Assembly: GCA_963734635.1 (NCBI GenBank) | Contig: CAVTIA010000007.1 | Coordinates: 62,001 to 126,000 of the forward strand | DNA: 64,000 nucleotides | Reading direction: 5' to 3' | From: DATCJA01 sp963734635 | GTDB lineage: Bacteria > Acidobacteriota > Vicinamibacteria > Vicinamibacterales > UBA2999 | In this document: positions 8,900 through 18,600 of the stretch, piece after piece | How the letters are laid out: every line of letters begins with the position of its first letter | Position numbering within the stretch: the stretch's first letter is position 1 | Translations under genes and position numbers: made by a program | Notes under the pieces: model-generated | The model's input: the letters and a program-made list of their open reading frames with translations, nothing else | Databases searched by the model: none | Told to the model about the DNA's origin: nothing

Positions 8900-10449
8900 G
8901 CGCAAATCGCACGCGCCCGTTCACTGGCGCCGAGTACATGGAGAGCATTCGCGACGGACGCGAGATCTGGATTTACGGCGAGCGCGTCAAGGACGTGACC
9001 ACCCATCCCGCATTCCGGAACACGGTGAGGATGATTGCGAGGTTGTACGACGCGCTGCACGATCCAGCCAGGAAGGACGTCCTCACCATTCCAACCGACA
9101 CCGGCAACGGAGGCTACACCCACCGTTTCTATCGGGCCACGCGAAATGCCGAGGAACTCGTGGCCGCTCGTGATGCGATCGCCGAATGGGCGCGCGTGAG
9201 TTACGGATGGATCGGCCGCAGCCCCGATTACAAGGCCGCGTTTCTTGCAACACTTGGAGCCAATTCGGCTTTCTACGCGCCGTACGACGAAAACGCGAGG
9301 CGCTGGTACAAGAAGGTTCAGGAGGAAGTGTCGTTCGTCAATCACGCCATCGTGAACCCTCCTGTCGATCGCGACCGTCCCCTCGACGAGGTCAAGGACG
9401 TGTACATGCACGTCGAAGAGGAAACTGACGGCGGCCTGATCGTGAGCGGCGCGAAAGTGGTAGCGACGACGTCCACGCTGACGCACTACAACTTCATCGC
9501 GAACAACGGGGCGCTGCCGATCAAGACCAAGCCGTTCGCCTTCGTCTGCATCGTCCCCAACGATTCGCCTGGACTGAAGCTCTTCTGCCGGCCGTCGTAC
9601 GAGATGACCGCCGCGGTGATGGGCTCGCCGTTCGACTATCCGCTCTCGAGCCGGATGGATGAAAACGACTCGATCCTCGTCTTCGACAAGGTGTTCGTCC
9701 CCTGGGAGAACGTCTTCGCGTACGGCGACATCGATAAGGTGAACAACTTCTTTCCGCGATCAGGGTTCCTCCCCCGATTCATGTTTCAGGGATGCACCCG
9801 CCTGGCCGTGAAGCTCGACTTTCTGGCGGGGCTGCTGCTCAAGGCGGTAGAAGCGACGGGGGCAAAGGACTTCCGCGGCGTGCAGGCGCAGGTGGGTGAA
9901 GTGCTCGCGTGGCGCAATCTCTTCTGGGGACTCACCGATGCGATGGCCCGAACCACGATTCCGTGGACCGAGGGCTACGTTCTGCCGAATCTCGACTACG
10001 GCCTGGCCTATCGAGTGATGTCGAGCATGGCCTATCCGAAGGTGAAGGAGATCATCCAGAACACGCTGGCGAGCGCGCTGATCTATCTGCCGTCCAGCAG
10101 TCTCGATTTGAAGGTGCCCGAGCTGCGTCCGTATCTGGATCAGTTCGTACGGGGGTCCAACGGCTACACCGCTGAACAGCGCGTCAAGCTGATGAAGCTG
10201 CTGTGGGATGCGATCGGAACCGAATTCGGCGGCCGGCACGAGCTGTACGAGCGAAATTACTTCGGCAACCACGAAAGCATCCGGTTTGAGACGCTGATGG
10301 TGGCCGACCTGACGGGCGCGTCGGCTCGATACAAGGGATTTGCCGAACAGTGCATGGCGGAATACGACCTGAACGGCTGGACGGTTCCTGACCTGATCCA
10401 GCCGGATGATGTGAGCGCCGTTCTGAACAAGCGTCAGACGGTCGTCTGA
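8896..10449 (+). CDS. hpaB: HpaB-type FADH2-dependent aromatic monooxygenase, large component
   Basis: 517 residues, close to the roughly 520 of 4-hydroxyphenylacetate 3-monooxygenase oxygenase components. Family features include the N-terminal GAEYMESIRDGREIWIYGERV, the GRSPDY segment, and the acyl-CoA-dehydrogenase-like helical C-terminal domain. These enzymes hydroxylate phenols ortho to the hydroxyl using reduced flavin supplied by a separate reductase, and the next gene is such a reductase. I chose the ATG at 8896, which overlaps the bicupin stop as ATGA and follows GGAGGG, rather than an upstream extension that would overlap the bicupin by 140 bases. Symbol given by family; the substrate could be another phenol, since no homoprotocatechuate genes are adjacent. 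Confidence 0.88.
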   Translation: MSANRTRPFTGAEYMESIRDGREIWIYGERVKDVTTHPAFRNTVRMIARLYDALHDPARKDVLTIPTDTGNGGYTHRFYRATRNAEELVAARDAIAEWARVSYGWIGRSPDYKAAFLATLGANSAFYAPYDENARRWYKKVQEEVSFVNHAIVNPPVDRDRPLDEVKDVYMHVEEETDGGLIVSGAKVVATTSTLTHYNFIANNGALPIKTKPFAFVCIVPNDSPGLKLFCRPSYEMTAAVMGSPFDYPLSSRMDENDSILVFDKVFVPWENVFAYGDIDKVNNFFPRSGFLPRFMFQGCTRLAVKLDFLAGLLLKAVEATGAKDFRGVQAQVGEVLAWRNLFWGLTDAMARTTIPWTEGYVLPNLDYGLAYRVMSSMAYPKVKEIIQNTLASALIYLPSSSLDLKVPELRPYLDQFVRGSNGYTAEQRVKLMKLLWDAIGTEFGGRHELYERNYFGNHESIRFETLMVADLTGASARYKGFAEQCMAEYDLNGWTVPDLIQPDDVSAVLNKRQTVV

Positions 10450-10461
10450 ACGAGACAGTCG

Positions 10462-10968
10462 ATGATTGACTCGCGCCTCTTCCGGCAGGCGGTCGGACAA
10501 TTCGCCACCGGCGTGACAGTCATCACGACCAGGATAGACGGCACGATCCGCGCAATGACCGTGAATTCGTTTACCGCGCTCTCGCTCGACCCGCCGCTCG
10601 TCTTGTTCTGTGTCGACAAGACGACGAAAACGGGTCAGACCATTCACGTGGCCGGGGGCTTCGCCGTCAATATCCTCAGACAGGAGCAGCAGGATCTTTC
10701 CACATACTTCGCGGGCGGCTGGATCCATCCGCGACCGCCGTCGTTTGCCTTTCTGGAGTGGGAGGGCGGACCGCGGCTGGAGGGCTGTGCCGCCGCAATC
10801 GGCTGCTCGACCGACGCCATCCACGAGGGCGGCGATCACTGGATTGTGGTCGGCAAAGTGCTTGCGCTCCATCGGTTGGCGCATGCCTCACCGTTGATTT
10901 TCCATGGGGGCCGTTACGCCAACATTGGAGCCACTTTCGAGGCTGAAATCCTCGTGTCCGGGTTTTAA
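10462..10968 (+). CDS. hpaC: HpaC-type flavin reductase, small component
   Basis: 168 residues of the flavin-reductase-like (FMN-binding split barrel) family. It starts FRQAVGQFATGVTVITT, then has the conserved TVNSFTALSLDPPLVLFCVD and HVAGGFAVNIL segments and ends in PLIFHGGRYANIG. It supplies FADH2 or FMNH2 to the HpaB-type oxygenase, whose stop is 12 bases upstream. The pair is therefore a two-component monooxygenase. Cytoplasmic. Confidence in the reductase fold is high; assignment to hydroxyphenylacetate specifically is by analogy. Confidence 0.88.
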   Translation: MIDSRLFRQAVGQFATGVTVITTRIDGTIRAMTVNSFTALSLDPPLVLFCVDKTTKTGQTIHVAGGFAVNILRQEQQDLSTYFAGGWIHPRPPSFAFLEWEGGPRLEGCAAAIGCSTDAIHEGGDHWIVVGKVLALHRLAHASPLIFHGGRYANIGATFEAEILVSGF

Positions 10969-11007
10969 GTAATCTATGTTCCAATAGCCGGGAGGAGAGG
11001 AGCGGTG

Positions 11008-11409
11008 ATGAAAAAGGGCACACTTCTTATCGTTTTCACGGTCACACTGCTGGCGGCCGGAATGACGGCCCGCGCGCATCACTCCTTTGCCGCGACCTAC
11101 GACGAGAGCAAGACCGTCAAAATCGAAGGCAAACTCGTTCAGTTCATGTTCCGGAATCCCCATTCGTTCGTCCACGTGATGGCGCCCGACGACGGCGGCC
11201 AGGAGCAGCGGTGGGCGGTGGAATGGGGAGGCGCCGGTCAGCTGGGCGGACAAGGTGTCACCCGCGAAACACTCAAGCCAGGTGACGTCGTTGTCATCAC
11301 CGGCAACCCGGGACGGAATCCCGCGGACCATCGGGTTCGCATGGTGACGCTGCGGCGGCCCTCGGATGGGTTCGGGTGGGGCACGCAGCCGGGACAAACA
11401 GTCGAATAA
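11008..11409 (+). CDS. DUF6152-like secreted small protein
   Basis: 133 residues with a signal peptide (MKKGTLLIVFTVTLLAAGMTARA). The mature start HHSFAATYDESKTVKIEG is the hallmark of the DUF6152 group, often seen near copper or cytochrome genes in Acidobacteriota and Proteobacteria. The rest is predicted beta-rich (LVQFMFRNPHSFVHV), likely a small OB-like barrel in the periplasm. The HH at the mature N-terminus could bind copper, but that is speculation. The start ATG at 11008 follows a purine-rich GGAGAGGAG; a GTG three bases earlier is possible. It follows hpaC by 39 bases and may be in the same transcript. Confidence 0.8.
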   Translation: MKKGTLLIVFTVTLLAAGMTARAHHSFAATYDESKTVKIEGKLVQFMFRNPHSFVHVMAPDDGGQEQRWAVEWGGAGQLGGQGVTRETLKPGDVVVITGNPGRNPADHRVRMVTLRRPSDGFGWGTQPGQTVE

Positions 11410-11415
11410 ACAGTG

Positions 11416-11508
11416 TCTCGTAAGGCATAAGGTCAAAAGTCAAAAGTCAAACGCTGTCACGACTCGATTTGATCTTTGACCTTTGACTCTTGACTTACGC
11501 GTTTCTGT
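11416..11508. repeat. Heptad hairpin repeat inside a bounded element
   Basis: A left arm of tandem GTCAAAA units (11431-11451) pairs with a right arm TTTGACCTTTGACTCTTGAC (11475-11494), giving a long imperfect hairpin between convergent genes. The hairpin is flanked by TCTCGTAAGGCA and ACGCGTTTCTGT. The same two flanks occur joined, without the hairpin, at 28652-28677. It may act as a bidirectional terminator for the DUF6152 and FmdB genes. Confidence 0.6.
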
Positions 11509-11517
11509 ATAGAGGGG

Positions 11518-11793
11518 TCAGTCCTCCGGTGTGTGCTCTCGAATGTGTTCCTGGACGTACTCCGCCTCGGCGACCTTCTTGTCCTTGTAGTCCCTGCTCT
11601 CTTTCAACTGCCGGCGCGCGCCCTTGACTCGCGCCTTGCTCAGTTCAGGGGTATTCACTGCGAAGCTGGAGAGCAGCCTTTCCAGGTCGCCACTTCGACA
11701 GTCCGGGCAAACCGGCGCGGTCGTCGTTGCAGGCAGCTTGAGGAATTCAAACCGACGTCTGCAGGCTTTGCACTCGTACTCGAATATGGGCAT
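11518..11793 (-). CDS. FmdB-family zinc ribbon protein
   Basis: 91 residues. The N-terminal MPIFEYECKACRRRFEFL and then PVCPDCRSGDLERLLS make the FmdB-type zinc ribbon with four Cys ligands (C8, C11, C29, C32). The C-terminal 45 residues are charged and probably helical. Members are small putative regulatory proteins of unknown mechanism. AGGA eight bases before the ATG supports the start. It is convergent with the DUF6152 gene and separated from it by the hairpin repeat. Confidence 0.82.
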   Translation of the reverse strand: MPIFEYECKACRRRFEFLKLPATTTAPVCPDCRSGDLERLLSSFAVNTPELSKARVKGARRQLKESRDYKDKKVAEAEYVQEHIREHTPED

Positions 11794-11831
11794 CGAGATC
11801 GTCCTGACTTTGCGGATGAATTACCCTCTTG

Positions 11832-11969
11832 CAGCCAGATCACGTGCTCTCGCTCGTCGGCATTCTGGGGATGAAGCCCCGCGACATTATCGACTATTCG
11901 ATGCTCCAGTTCGTGGTGCACGTACCGCTGGTGCTGTTTCTCGTGCGGATCCTGAACTACACGTTCTAA
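11832..11969 (+). pseudogene. C-terminal relic of a short-chain fatty acid (AtoE-like) transporter
   Basis: The frame ending at TAA 11967 encodes QPDHVLSLVGILGMKPRDII, then DYSMLQFVVHVPLVLFLVRI and LNYTF. This resembles the last membrane helices of AtoE-type short-chain fatty acid transporters (QPFWxLPLLGILGLKxRDIxGY). No N-terminal part is present; the upstream side runs into the FmdB promoter. It is a gene fragment left by deletion or recombination. The assignment rests on motif memory over about 45 residues and is moderate. Confidence 0.5.
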
Positions 11970-12483
11970 GATTAGTCGAAGCACAAGTCACAACGCACAA
12001 GGCGCAAGGCACAACGCAGCGGCGACGACTATTTTCCTGCTTGAACCGGCGGAATGGCGTTGGGCACCCAGAGTGCATCGACCGGAACCGGATCTGTTTC
12101 CGCGTGTCTTCGTTCAAGGCGTGCTCCACCTGCCGGCTCGCCGCCGCCGGCGCGGCGCGGCGGAAATCGTCCTCCGCTCGCTGCCCTGACGCCAGCGCGG
12201 CGCGTAGGAGCTGACTCGCGACGACATGTGCCAGGCGGCAGGAAACGTTCGAGCTGCTTCGCCGCTCCTCGAACGCACTGGGAGGAACGCGCCGCGGCAT
12301 CCTCGCTGCGCCCGATTTCCACCTGCGGCGTGCGTGCCGCTTGCGCAGGCGTCGGCGATCCGGCAGGTCGAGCGCGCCTCGAACTTACACTGTCCCGGAC
12401 ATTTTCGAATGGAGCACTTCGCCGCGGTCACGCACCCGTCGGAACTCCAACTGCACGTTGACCCGCACGAGGGCGGAGCGTCA
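11970..12483. other. Gene-poor stretch with repeat arm and a TonB C-terminal scrap
   Basis: No convincing gene. 11980-12020 carries a lone repeat arm of CACAAG/CACAACG units. About 12100-12400 is very GC-rich with overlapping Arg/Ala-rich frames on both strands, none with a recognisable domain or ribosome site. At 12441-12470 the minus strand encodes ALVRVNVQLEF, matching the C-terminus of the TonB receptor at 15691 (28 of 30 bases identical), so this is likely a relic. Confidence 0.5.
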
Positions 12484-15219
12484 TCAGTTCGGCACGAGGC
12501 GCTTCAGCTCCTCGAACCAGTGCTGCACGACGACAAGACTCGCGGGTCCAGCACTCGAATTGGACGGCATGACGTAATCAGGCATCAGGAACCGCTGACC
12601 GTCTGGCGAGACGTCGTACGATCTTCCCGCGTACGTGGAGATGAATGGCACCGGACGGTCCAACACCCTGGCCGGCGCGCTGGCCGTCCACGTTGCACCG
12701 CGTTCGACCACGATATGCATGAGTGAACTGTCGGTCGGTGACAGGTAGAACAACTCCCGGCCATCGCGTGACCACAGCGGTCGCGTGCCGCCACTGGTCG
12801 AGATTTGCCATCGTCCGCTCTCGACTGCCGGAAACGGACGTACATAGATTTCGATCTGGCCTGATTCGTCCGATTGATACGCCAGCCAGCGTCCATCCGG
12901 CGAGATCTCTCCGTTGCGTTCGTTCGCCGGCGTCCGCACCAGCGGCGCGACATGCCGCCCGCTGTCAAGGGTCAGCATCATGATGTCAAGACCTGTTGAG
13001 GCATCGCTGTCGGAAAAGAGAAGGTGCCTGCCATCGGGCGAGATCGATGACGTGTTGCGTGCGTTCACGCCTTCGGTCAGCTGTTCAACGGTGCCTGTGC
13101 CATCAGCGGCCTGTCGGAAAATGTTCTGCGCTCCCGACCGCGCCGAGATAAACAGGAACTGCTTCCCGTCTGGCGTCCAGACGGGAAACGAATCCTGTGC
13201 AGCACTGAAGGTCGCTCGCGTAACGGTGGCCCGACGAAGATCGGCGAGCCAGAGGTCATAGTCCTGATCGGGACTGACAACGACCATCCGCATCCCGTCG
13301 GGTGAGAGACGTGGGTAGGCATAAGTGTGCTCAGAAAGTGGAAGCCGCTCCCTGCCGCCTTGGCGATCCAGCCATACCAGAGCGCGCGTTGCGCCTGATG
13401 TGAATCCTCCGGGCACATACACGAGCGTGCCGTCAGTCGAGATACTTGCTTCCATGGCGCCAAACGGGTTCGCCATCACCTGCGAGACGACCGAAACGGA
13501 TGACCCGACGGTGGTCATGTTCTCGAGGTCGAACGCGATGGCGCGTAACGTTCCCGCGGCCACGTACACGAGATGTCCGCTTGACACATATCGCGCATGG
13601 CTGCCGCCGCGCACAAGAACCTTGCGCATGCCCGTTTCCAGGTCCAAAACCGCGATCTGCGCGGCATCGAGGCCTCCGCTTTGCGCGGTGATCGTGAAGA
13701 GGACACCGCGATCGTTGGGCAGCATTTCCGGCCACAAGTGATTCTGTTCCCCGAGCGCGCGGTCGGGACGTGTCAGGACCGTTGCCTCGCCACCCACAGC
13801 AGAGACACGCTGCAGTCCAACTCCAGGATCCAGGCTGGCAAAAATAAGCGAGTTGTCGACCGTCCAGGTCGCTCCTCTGAAGCCACCGCTGAAGGAACGA
13901 AAAACGGTCGCAGGTGGCCCCCCGTTGAGCGCGACTTTCCGGATCGTCTGTCCCGTTTCGATATAACCGACCCACTGTCCGTCTGACGAGATGAACGGCG
14001 CACGCAACTCGCCTCGCGCAAGGGCCACCGGCTCCAGTGCATCAAGCGCACGAACAAAAAGCTGCGTCCCGTTGTTCCCGATGTACACGACGCGGGATCC
14101 GTCGGGAGTGATCGCCACGTCATGGTCAAAACCGCTTAGGGACAGCGATTGAGTGCCCGTGGGCATAATCTGCAGCCGAGACAACCTCGACGGCGCCGCT
14201 GGTGAACGCACATACGTCATCGCCAACACGAGAGGGAGGGCGATCAGTGAGACGATCGCCACGGTCCACGCGGCGCGCTCGCGCCATCGGTGAGGCGTCT
14301 GTACTCCCGGAGGCGGTGTGGTTCCGTTAGTCTCGAAGGCACCATCCAACGCCAGCCGTACGTCCCGGATATCGCTAACTCGCTGCTTCTGATCCTTCCG
14401 CAAGCAGACTCGGAGTGCCTGACGCACGCGCGTAGGCACCGATAACGGAAGTGCATCCAGATTCGGTTCCCTCTCAACCACCCTGGCCAGGGTCACCGTC
14501 ACGTCGTCGCCGCCGAATGCTCGCTTGGCCGTGAGCATCTCGTAAAGGACGCACCCGAATGCCCAGATGTCGCTGCGTTTATCGACAGGTTTGCCCCGCG
14601 CCTGCTCAGGACTCATATACGCAGCGGTCCCGAGCAGCAGCCCGACGCCGGTCATCATCGCGGGTGAGGTGATAGTGGGAGATGCCGCCGCATCGACGCC
14701 CGCAGCCGACACCGGTTCGAGGGCCTTCGCCAGACCGAAGTCGAGCACCTTCACCGTGCCGTCGGGACGCACCTTGATGTTCCCGGGCTTCAGGTCGCGG
14801 TGAATGATGCCCTGCTCGTGTGCGGCTTCCAAGGCTTCGGCGATCTGCTTGGCGATCGGCAGCGCCTCATCGACTGGAATCGGACCTTGCGCGATGCGGT
14901 CGGCGAGCGTTGGCCCTTCCACCAGCTCCATGACGAGCGCCCGTACACCTACCTGTCCTGAGCCTGTCCAAGGGTCCGACTGTTCGAGCCCGTAGACATG
15001 CGCGATGTTGGGATGATTCAAGGAAGCGAGGACCTGGGCCTCCCGTTGAAACCGAGCCAGTCGGTCGGGGTCTGACGCGAACGCGTCGGGAAGCACTTTC
15101 AGGGCATCGTCTCGCTTGAGCGCGGTGTGGCGCGCCCGCCAGACGTTGCCCATCCCGCCCTCGCCGAGCAGTGCAGACACCTCGTACGGGCCGATACGGC
15201 TTCCGACGCCGATTGTCAT
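12484..15219 (-). CDS. Membrane Ser/Thr protein kinase with PD40 beta-propeller
   Basis: 911 residues. An N-terminal eukaryotic-like kinase domain (about 10-290) has the glycine loop LLGEGGMGNVW, catalytic lysine K41 (ALKVLP), HRDLKPGN at 140, DFG at 160 and the YMSPEQARG segment VIII; the key residues are intact. One membrane helix lies near 316-337. The outer C-terminal half is a TolB/WD40-like PD40 propeller with repeated ISPDGR-type strands (DVAITPDGSRVVY, SPDGRWLAYQSDE, DVSPDGQRFLMP). I chose the ATG at 15219 because kinases of this type start a few residues before the first strand; the 69-residue upstream extension is repeat-derived. Residues 80-92 (QSDPWTGSGQVGV) look like an in-frame repeat insertion between strands 4 and 5. 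It probably senses an extracellular signal. Monocistronic. Confidence 0.92.
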   Translation of the reverse strand: MTIGVGSRIGPYEVSALLGEGGMGNVWRARHTALKRDDALKVLPDAFASDPDRLARFQREAQVLASLNHPNIAHVYGLEQSDPWTGSGQVGVRALVMELVEGPTLADRIAQGPIPVDEALPIAKQIAEALEAAHEQGIIHRDLKPGNIKVRPDGTVKVLDFGLAKALEPVSAAGVDAAASPTITSPAMMTGVGLLLGTAAYMSPEQARGKPVDKRSDIWAFGCVLYEMLTAKRAFGGDDVTVTLARVVEREPNLDALPLSVPTRVRQALRVCLRKDQKQRVSDIRDVRLALDGAFETNGTTPPPGVQTPHRWRERAAWTVAIVSLIALPLVLAMTYVRSPAAPSRLSRLQIMPTGTQSLSLSGFDHDVAITPDGSRVVYIGNNGTQLFVRALDALEPVALARGELRAPFISSDGQWVGYIETGQTIRKVALNGGPPATVFRSFSGGFRGATWTVDNSLIFASLDPGVGLQRVSAVGGEATVLTRPDRALGEQNHLWPEMLPNDRGVLFTITAQSGGLDAAQIAVLDLETGMRKVLVRGGSHARYVSSGHLVYVAAGTLRAIAFDLENMTTVGSSVSVVSQVMANPFGAMEASISTDGTLVYVPGGFTSGATRALVWLDRQGGRERLPLSEHTYAYPRLSPDGMRMVVVSPDQDYDLWLADLRRATVTRATFSAAQDSFPVWTPDGKQFLFISARSGAQNIFRQAADGTGTVEQLTEGVNARNTSSISPDGRHLLFSDSDASTGLDIMMLTLDSGRHVAPLVRTPANERNGEISPDGRWLAYQSDESGQIEIYVRPFPAVESGRWQISTSGGTRPLWSRDGRELFYLSPTDSSLMHIVVERGATWTASAPARVLDRPVPFISTYAGRSYDVSPDGQRFLMPDYVMPSNSSAGPASLVVVQHWFEELKRLVPN
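14952..14973. repeat. REP-like fragment inside the kinase gene
   Basis: The plus strand reads GTCCTGAGCCTGTCCAAGGG here, close to one arm of the REP-type hairpin at 15417-15457 (CCTGAGC then GTCGAGG). It encodes residues about 83-90 of the kinase, in a loop where relatives usually read straight from GLE to ALVMELVEG. Confidence 0.5.
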
Positions 15220-15690
15220 TGTCGGGTGAATTCTACGCGGTGTTGCGGTCGGCACGATCCCCAGGGACTCGCTGACGTTCCGTGGACGAAACGCCGAACG
15301 CGGCCCGGCTAGCGTGCCACGAACAGGCGGCCCCTGATGAAGTCCGTGCAGACTCCGTTGGGAGCCTCTCCGCTCACGACGAATCAGTCGTCGAGCGGCT
15401 GCGAGCGTTTTTCCGCCCTTCGACAAGGCTCAGGGCGTCCTGAGCGAAGTCGAGGGACGCGACGCGAATCGGAGGCCGGCGTGACACGAGGCGCCGATGC
15501 GGTCCGCGAATATCCACGCTGCGTTGGTCCGGCTGAAGCCGGACACTACGGTACCGACTAAAAAGTCGGACAAGGCACAAGTCACAACCGTGTGTACAGG
15601 CCGACGTAGGGGACACGGAGGCACGAGCGAGCCGAATCTGAGCCCCGCGCCACTGTGACTCTGCTGGCTACCGTCTTCGGAAAACCGACG
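15220..15690. other. Intergenic region with repeats, no gene
   Basis: 471 bases between the kinase start and the end of the second TonB receptor. It holds a REP-like hairpin (15417-15457), a shorter hairpin GTCCGGCTGAAGCCGGAC (15527-15544) and a lone ACAAGGCACAAGTCACAA arm (15570-15587). Short reading frames here are Arg-rich and lack ribosome sites. The kinase promoter should lie in 15220-15400, but I see no clear -10/-35 pair. Confidence 0.6.
15417..15457. repeat. REP-like palindrome
   Basis: CCCTTCGACAAGGCTCAGGG then CGTCCTGAGCGAAGTCGAGG. The outer arms CTTCGAC/GTCGAGG and inner arms CTCAGG/CCTGAG form a branched hairpin. The design is a widespread bacterial REP-type repeat. Divergent copies occur at 14952 and 38164. 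Confidence 0.65.
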
Positions 15691-18600
15691 TCAGAACTCC
15701 AACTGCACGTTGATCCGCGCGAGACGCCCGCCCGAAATCTCGTACGGGACCAGCCACTGCGAGCCGAACCCGCTGTTGGCGGCGTAGATGCTGCCCGCGT
15801 TGAGAAGGTTCGAGAGGTCGAGGCTCGGCCGCACGTTGGCGCGCCCCACCCTGAACACCCGCGTGAATCGCAGATCCACCGACTGCTGGCGATCCTCGTA
15901 CACCGTCCCAGGCGAGATCAGCTCGACGTTGCCGAAGCTGCTCGTCGGCGCGCAGTTGGCGCCGCAGGCGGAGATGCTGCGCCTGAGCGACGGGCTGACA
16001 ATCGCGTTGTTGACGGCGTAGGTGGCCGTGATCGGCACACCGGGGAAGTTCTGATAGATCGCGCTGAACTGGAGGTCCCAGGGGAGCGGGTAGACGACGA
16101 GGAACTTGACCTGCGTCCCGGCCGACCACGGCGGCGTGACCTTGCACGCCAGCATCGAGCTCCACGAACCGGCCACGCCCGTGAGGAGCGCGGCGACGCC
16201 GGTGTTAGAGCCGTTGACCGCCGCGTCGGTGCCGAACAGCGTTTCCGGCAGCTTCGCGGCGAGCTCGCAGGCGTCGGTCACCGTGCGCCCCATGCTCAAC
16301 CCGCCCGAAAACTGCCCACCCTGGGCGAACCGCGCCGTCAGCGTCACGTCCATGCCGTTGTAGACCTCGGTGCGGCCGGCGTAATTGGATGACTGCGTCC
16401 GCACGTTATCGACTCGGCCGAACAGGGCCGGGTTGATATCGAAAAAGCCGCAGCGCTGCTGGCCGCCGTCGGGCAGGCGGGTATCGTTCGAGGGCAGCGT
16501 GATGCAGAACGGATCGTAGTCCGCCGCGGTGGTGGCCGCATTATCGGTGATGAGGAAGTTGCCGTACCACGTGCGGAAATACCCGACATTGAGCGCGACT
16601 CCCGGCCGCAACTCCTGCTGCAGCGACACGGAGGTCTGCCAGTTGTACTGCTGCTTGTTGAAGCCCTCGGTGGCGTCTTTCGCAAAGCGCGTCCCGGCCC
16701 TGACCTGGCCGAAGCCACGGTCGTTCCACGGTCCGCACTCGCCGCTGCCATTCAGATTCCCTAAGTCACAATCGGGAACGAAGTTCCCTGAGCGGGCGTC
16801 ACCGGGACCATAGAACGCGTCGTTCCAGGTGACAGTGGCGAAGGCGGGTTGACCGCTCTGGGGGTTGCCGACCGTGGCGACCAGCCAGGGCACGAACCGG
16901 CCGATCGATGCCTTGACGGCGGTCTTGCCGTTGCCGAACAGGTCGTAGGTCCCGCTGACCCGCGGGTTGAGATTCTTGTAATTCGGTACGTTGTCGGCCG
17001 CCGGGAAAGCGCGCGCGGGCACGAAATGGCCCGCCGGCAGTTGGAACGCCGGTACGGTTCCCAGCAGACTGTCGTACCGCAGGCCCAGGTTGAGCGTGAG
17101 CTTTCTGACCACCCACTGATCCTGGGCGTAGATGCCGCTGTTCGTCGTGTGTTCCAGGACCTCGTACGGTACCGCCCACAGCCGGACCTGGATGGGCACC
17201 TGGTTGCGGAAGACGTAGGAGCGACCGCCGTCGATCGCGTCGGGGTCGTTGTAGATGCCATCGCGGCCGAGGTTGTAGCGCAGCACCATGAAGCCGGCCT
17301 TCAGCGTGTGCGATCCGGTTACATACGACGCCGCAAAGCGCCCGGTGTACCGGCTGACGTAACGCCGCTGCGTGGTGCCGTAAAACGTGTTGCCCCCGGG
17401 GTTCCCCCCACCGGCGAGGCCGCCATACTCGAGCCCAAGCCCGACGTCGGTAATCCCGATTCTCGATGCGCCCTCCATTGCCTCGGTCTGCTCCTTCAGC
17501 CCCTGGTACGAGAAGGTGCCTTCGAGTAGAAGCTTGTTCGTGGCGGGGGCGTTCCAGCTGGCGACCGCGTTCTTCAGCGGGTTGAACAGGTGCTTGGGAC
17601 GCGACTCCGGAGTGCCTTTGATCGCGTTGGCGCCGCCGATGCCGCTCAAGCCGACCGGACAGTTGCACGAATCTTGATGCGAGTAGAAGAAGGCGATCTT
17701 GTTGCGCGCCGTGGCCTGCCACGTCAAACGAACGTTGTTGTCGTGGTAATACCAGTTGGTGAAGGCCACTCGATCGAGGTCCGGCACGTAGAGCAGCTTG
17801 TTCGGACTCTTGTTGAAGTAGGTGCCCTGAATGTACTTCTGGGTACCCCAATACCGGTGGGCCGTGTAGAACCACAGCCGGTCGCTCGCGATCGGACCGC
17901 CGAATGCCCCGCCGTTGTCCCGAAATCTCTTGACCGACGCGCCGGTCTGCAAGCCGCGCGCGCGCAGGTCGTCGTCGAGATTGTCACTCTGCAGAGACGG
18001 GCCGGTCCAGGAAGTGCTGAAGCTGCCCGACCAGGTGTTGCCACCGTCCTTGGGGATGATGTTGAGCTGCACGCCACCGGTCATCGCTTCCGCGGAGGTG
18101 CCACCGGTTTCGACGACGACTTCCTGAATGGTCTGCGAGTTGTAGCTGTAGACGTCGAGGCCGAACATGTTCTGGTTCAACCCGTCCATGTTGACGATCT
18201 CGTCCGCCGCCCGCTGGCCATGGACGCCGAACTGCCCGCCCTCGCCCGCCGTGCCACCCGAATCCTGGAAGGTCGGGTTGGAATAGGTCGCGCCCGGAAT
18301 GAACGACGCGTACTGACCGAGCCGTTTGGTCGTGGGGATCGCGTCAAGCACCTCGCGCGATACGGTCGTCTGCTGGCGGGCGCTGGAGAGATCGACCACC
18401 GGCGTTTCGCCGCTCACGGTGATCGTCTCCTCGACGCCGCCGACCCGCATCTCGGTATTCACGGCCGCCGTGAACGATGTCGTGAGCTCGATACCCTCGC
18501 GCCTGACGGTGGCAAAGCCAGGCAGAGTGAACGTCACCGTGTACGCCCCCGGCCTCAATTCGATGATCCGGTACGCGCCGGCCTCGTCGGTGACGACGGT

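Noticed and set aside
11431..11494. Possible CRISPR or phage attachment site
   Set aside because: The units are seven bases and form an inverted pair rather than spaced direct repeats; no integrase is present.
12029..12322. Small Arg/Ala-rich frames as candidate genes
   Set aside because: No ribosome site, no domain, equal openness in several frames; explained by local GC bias.
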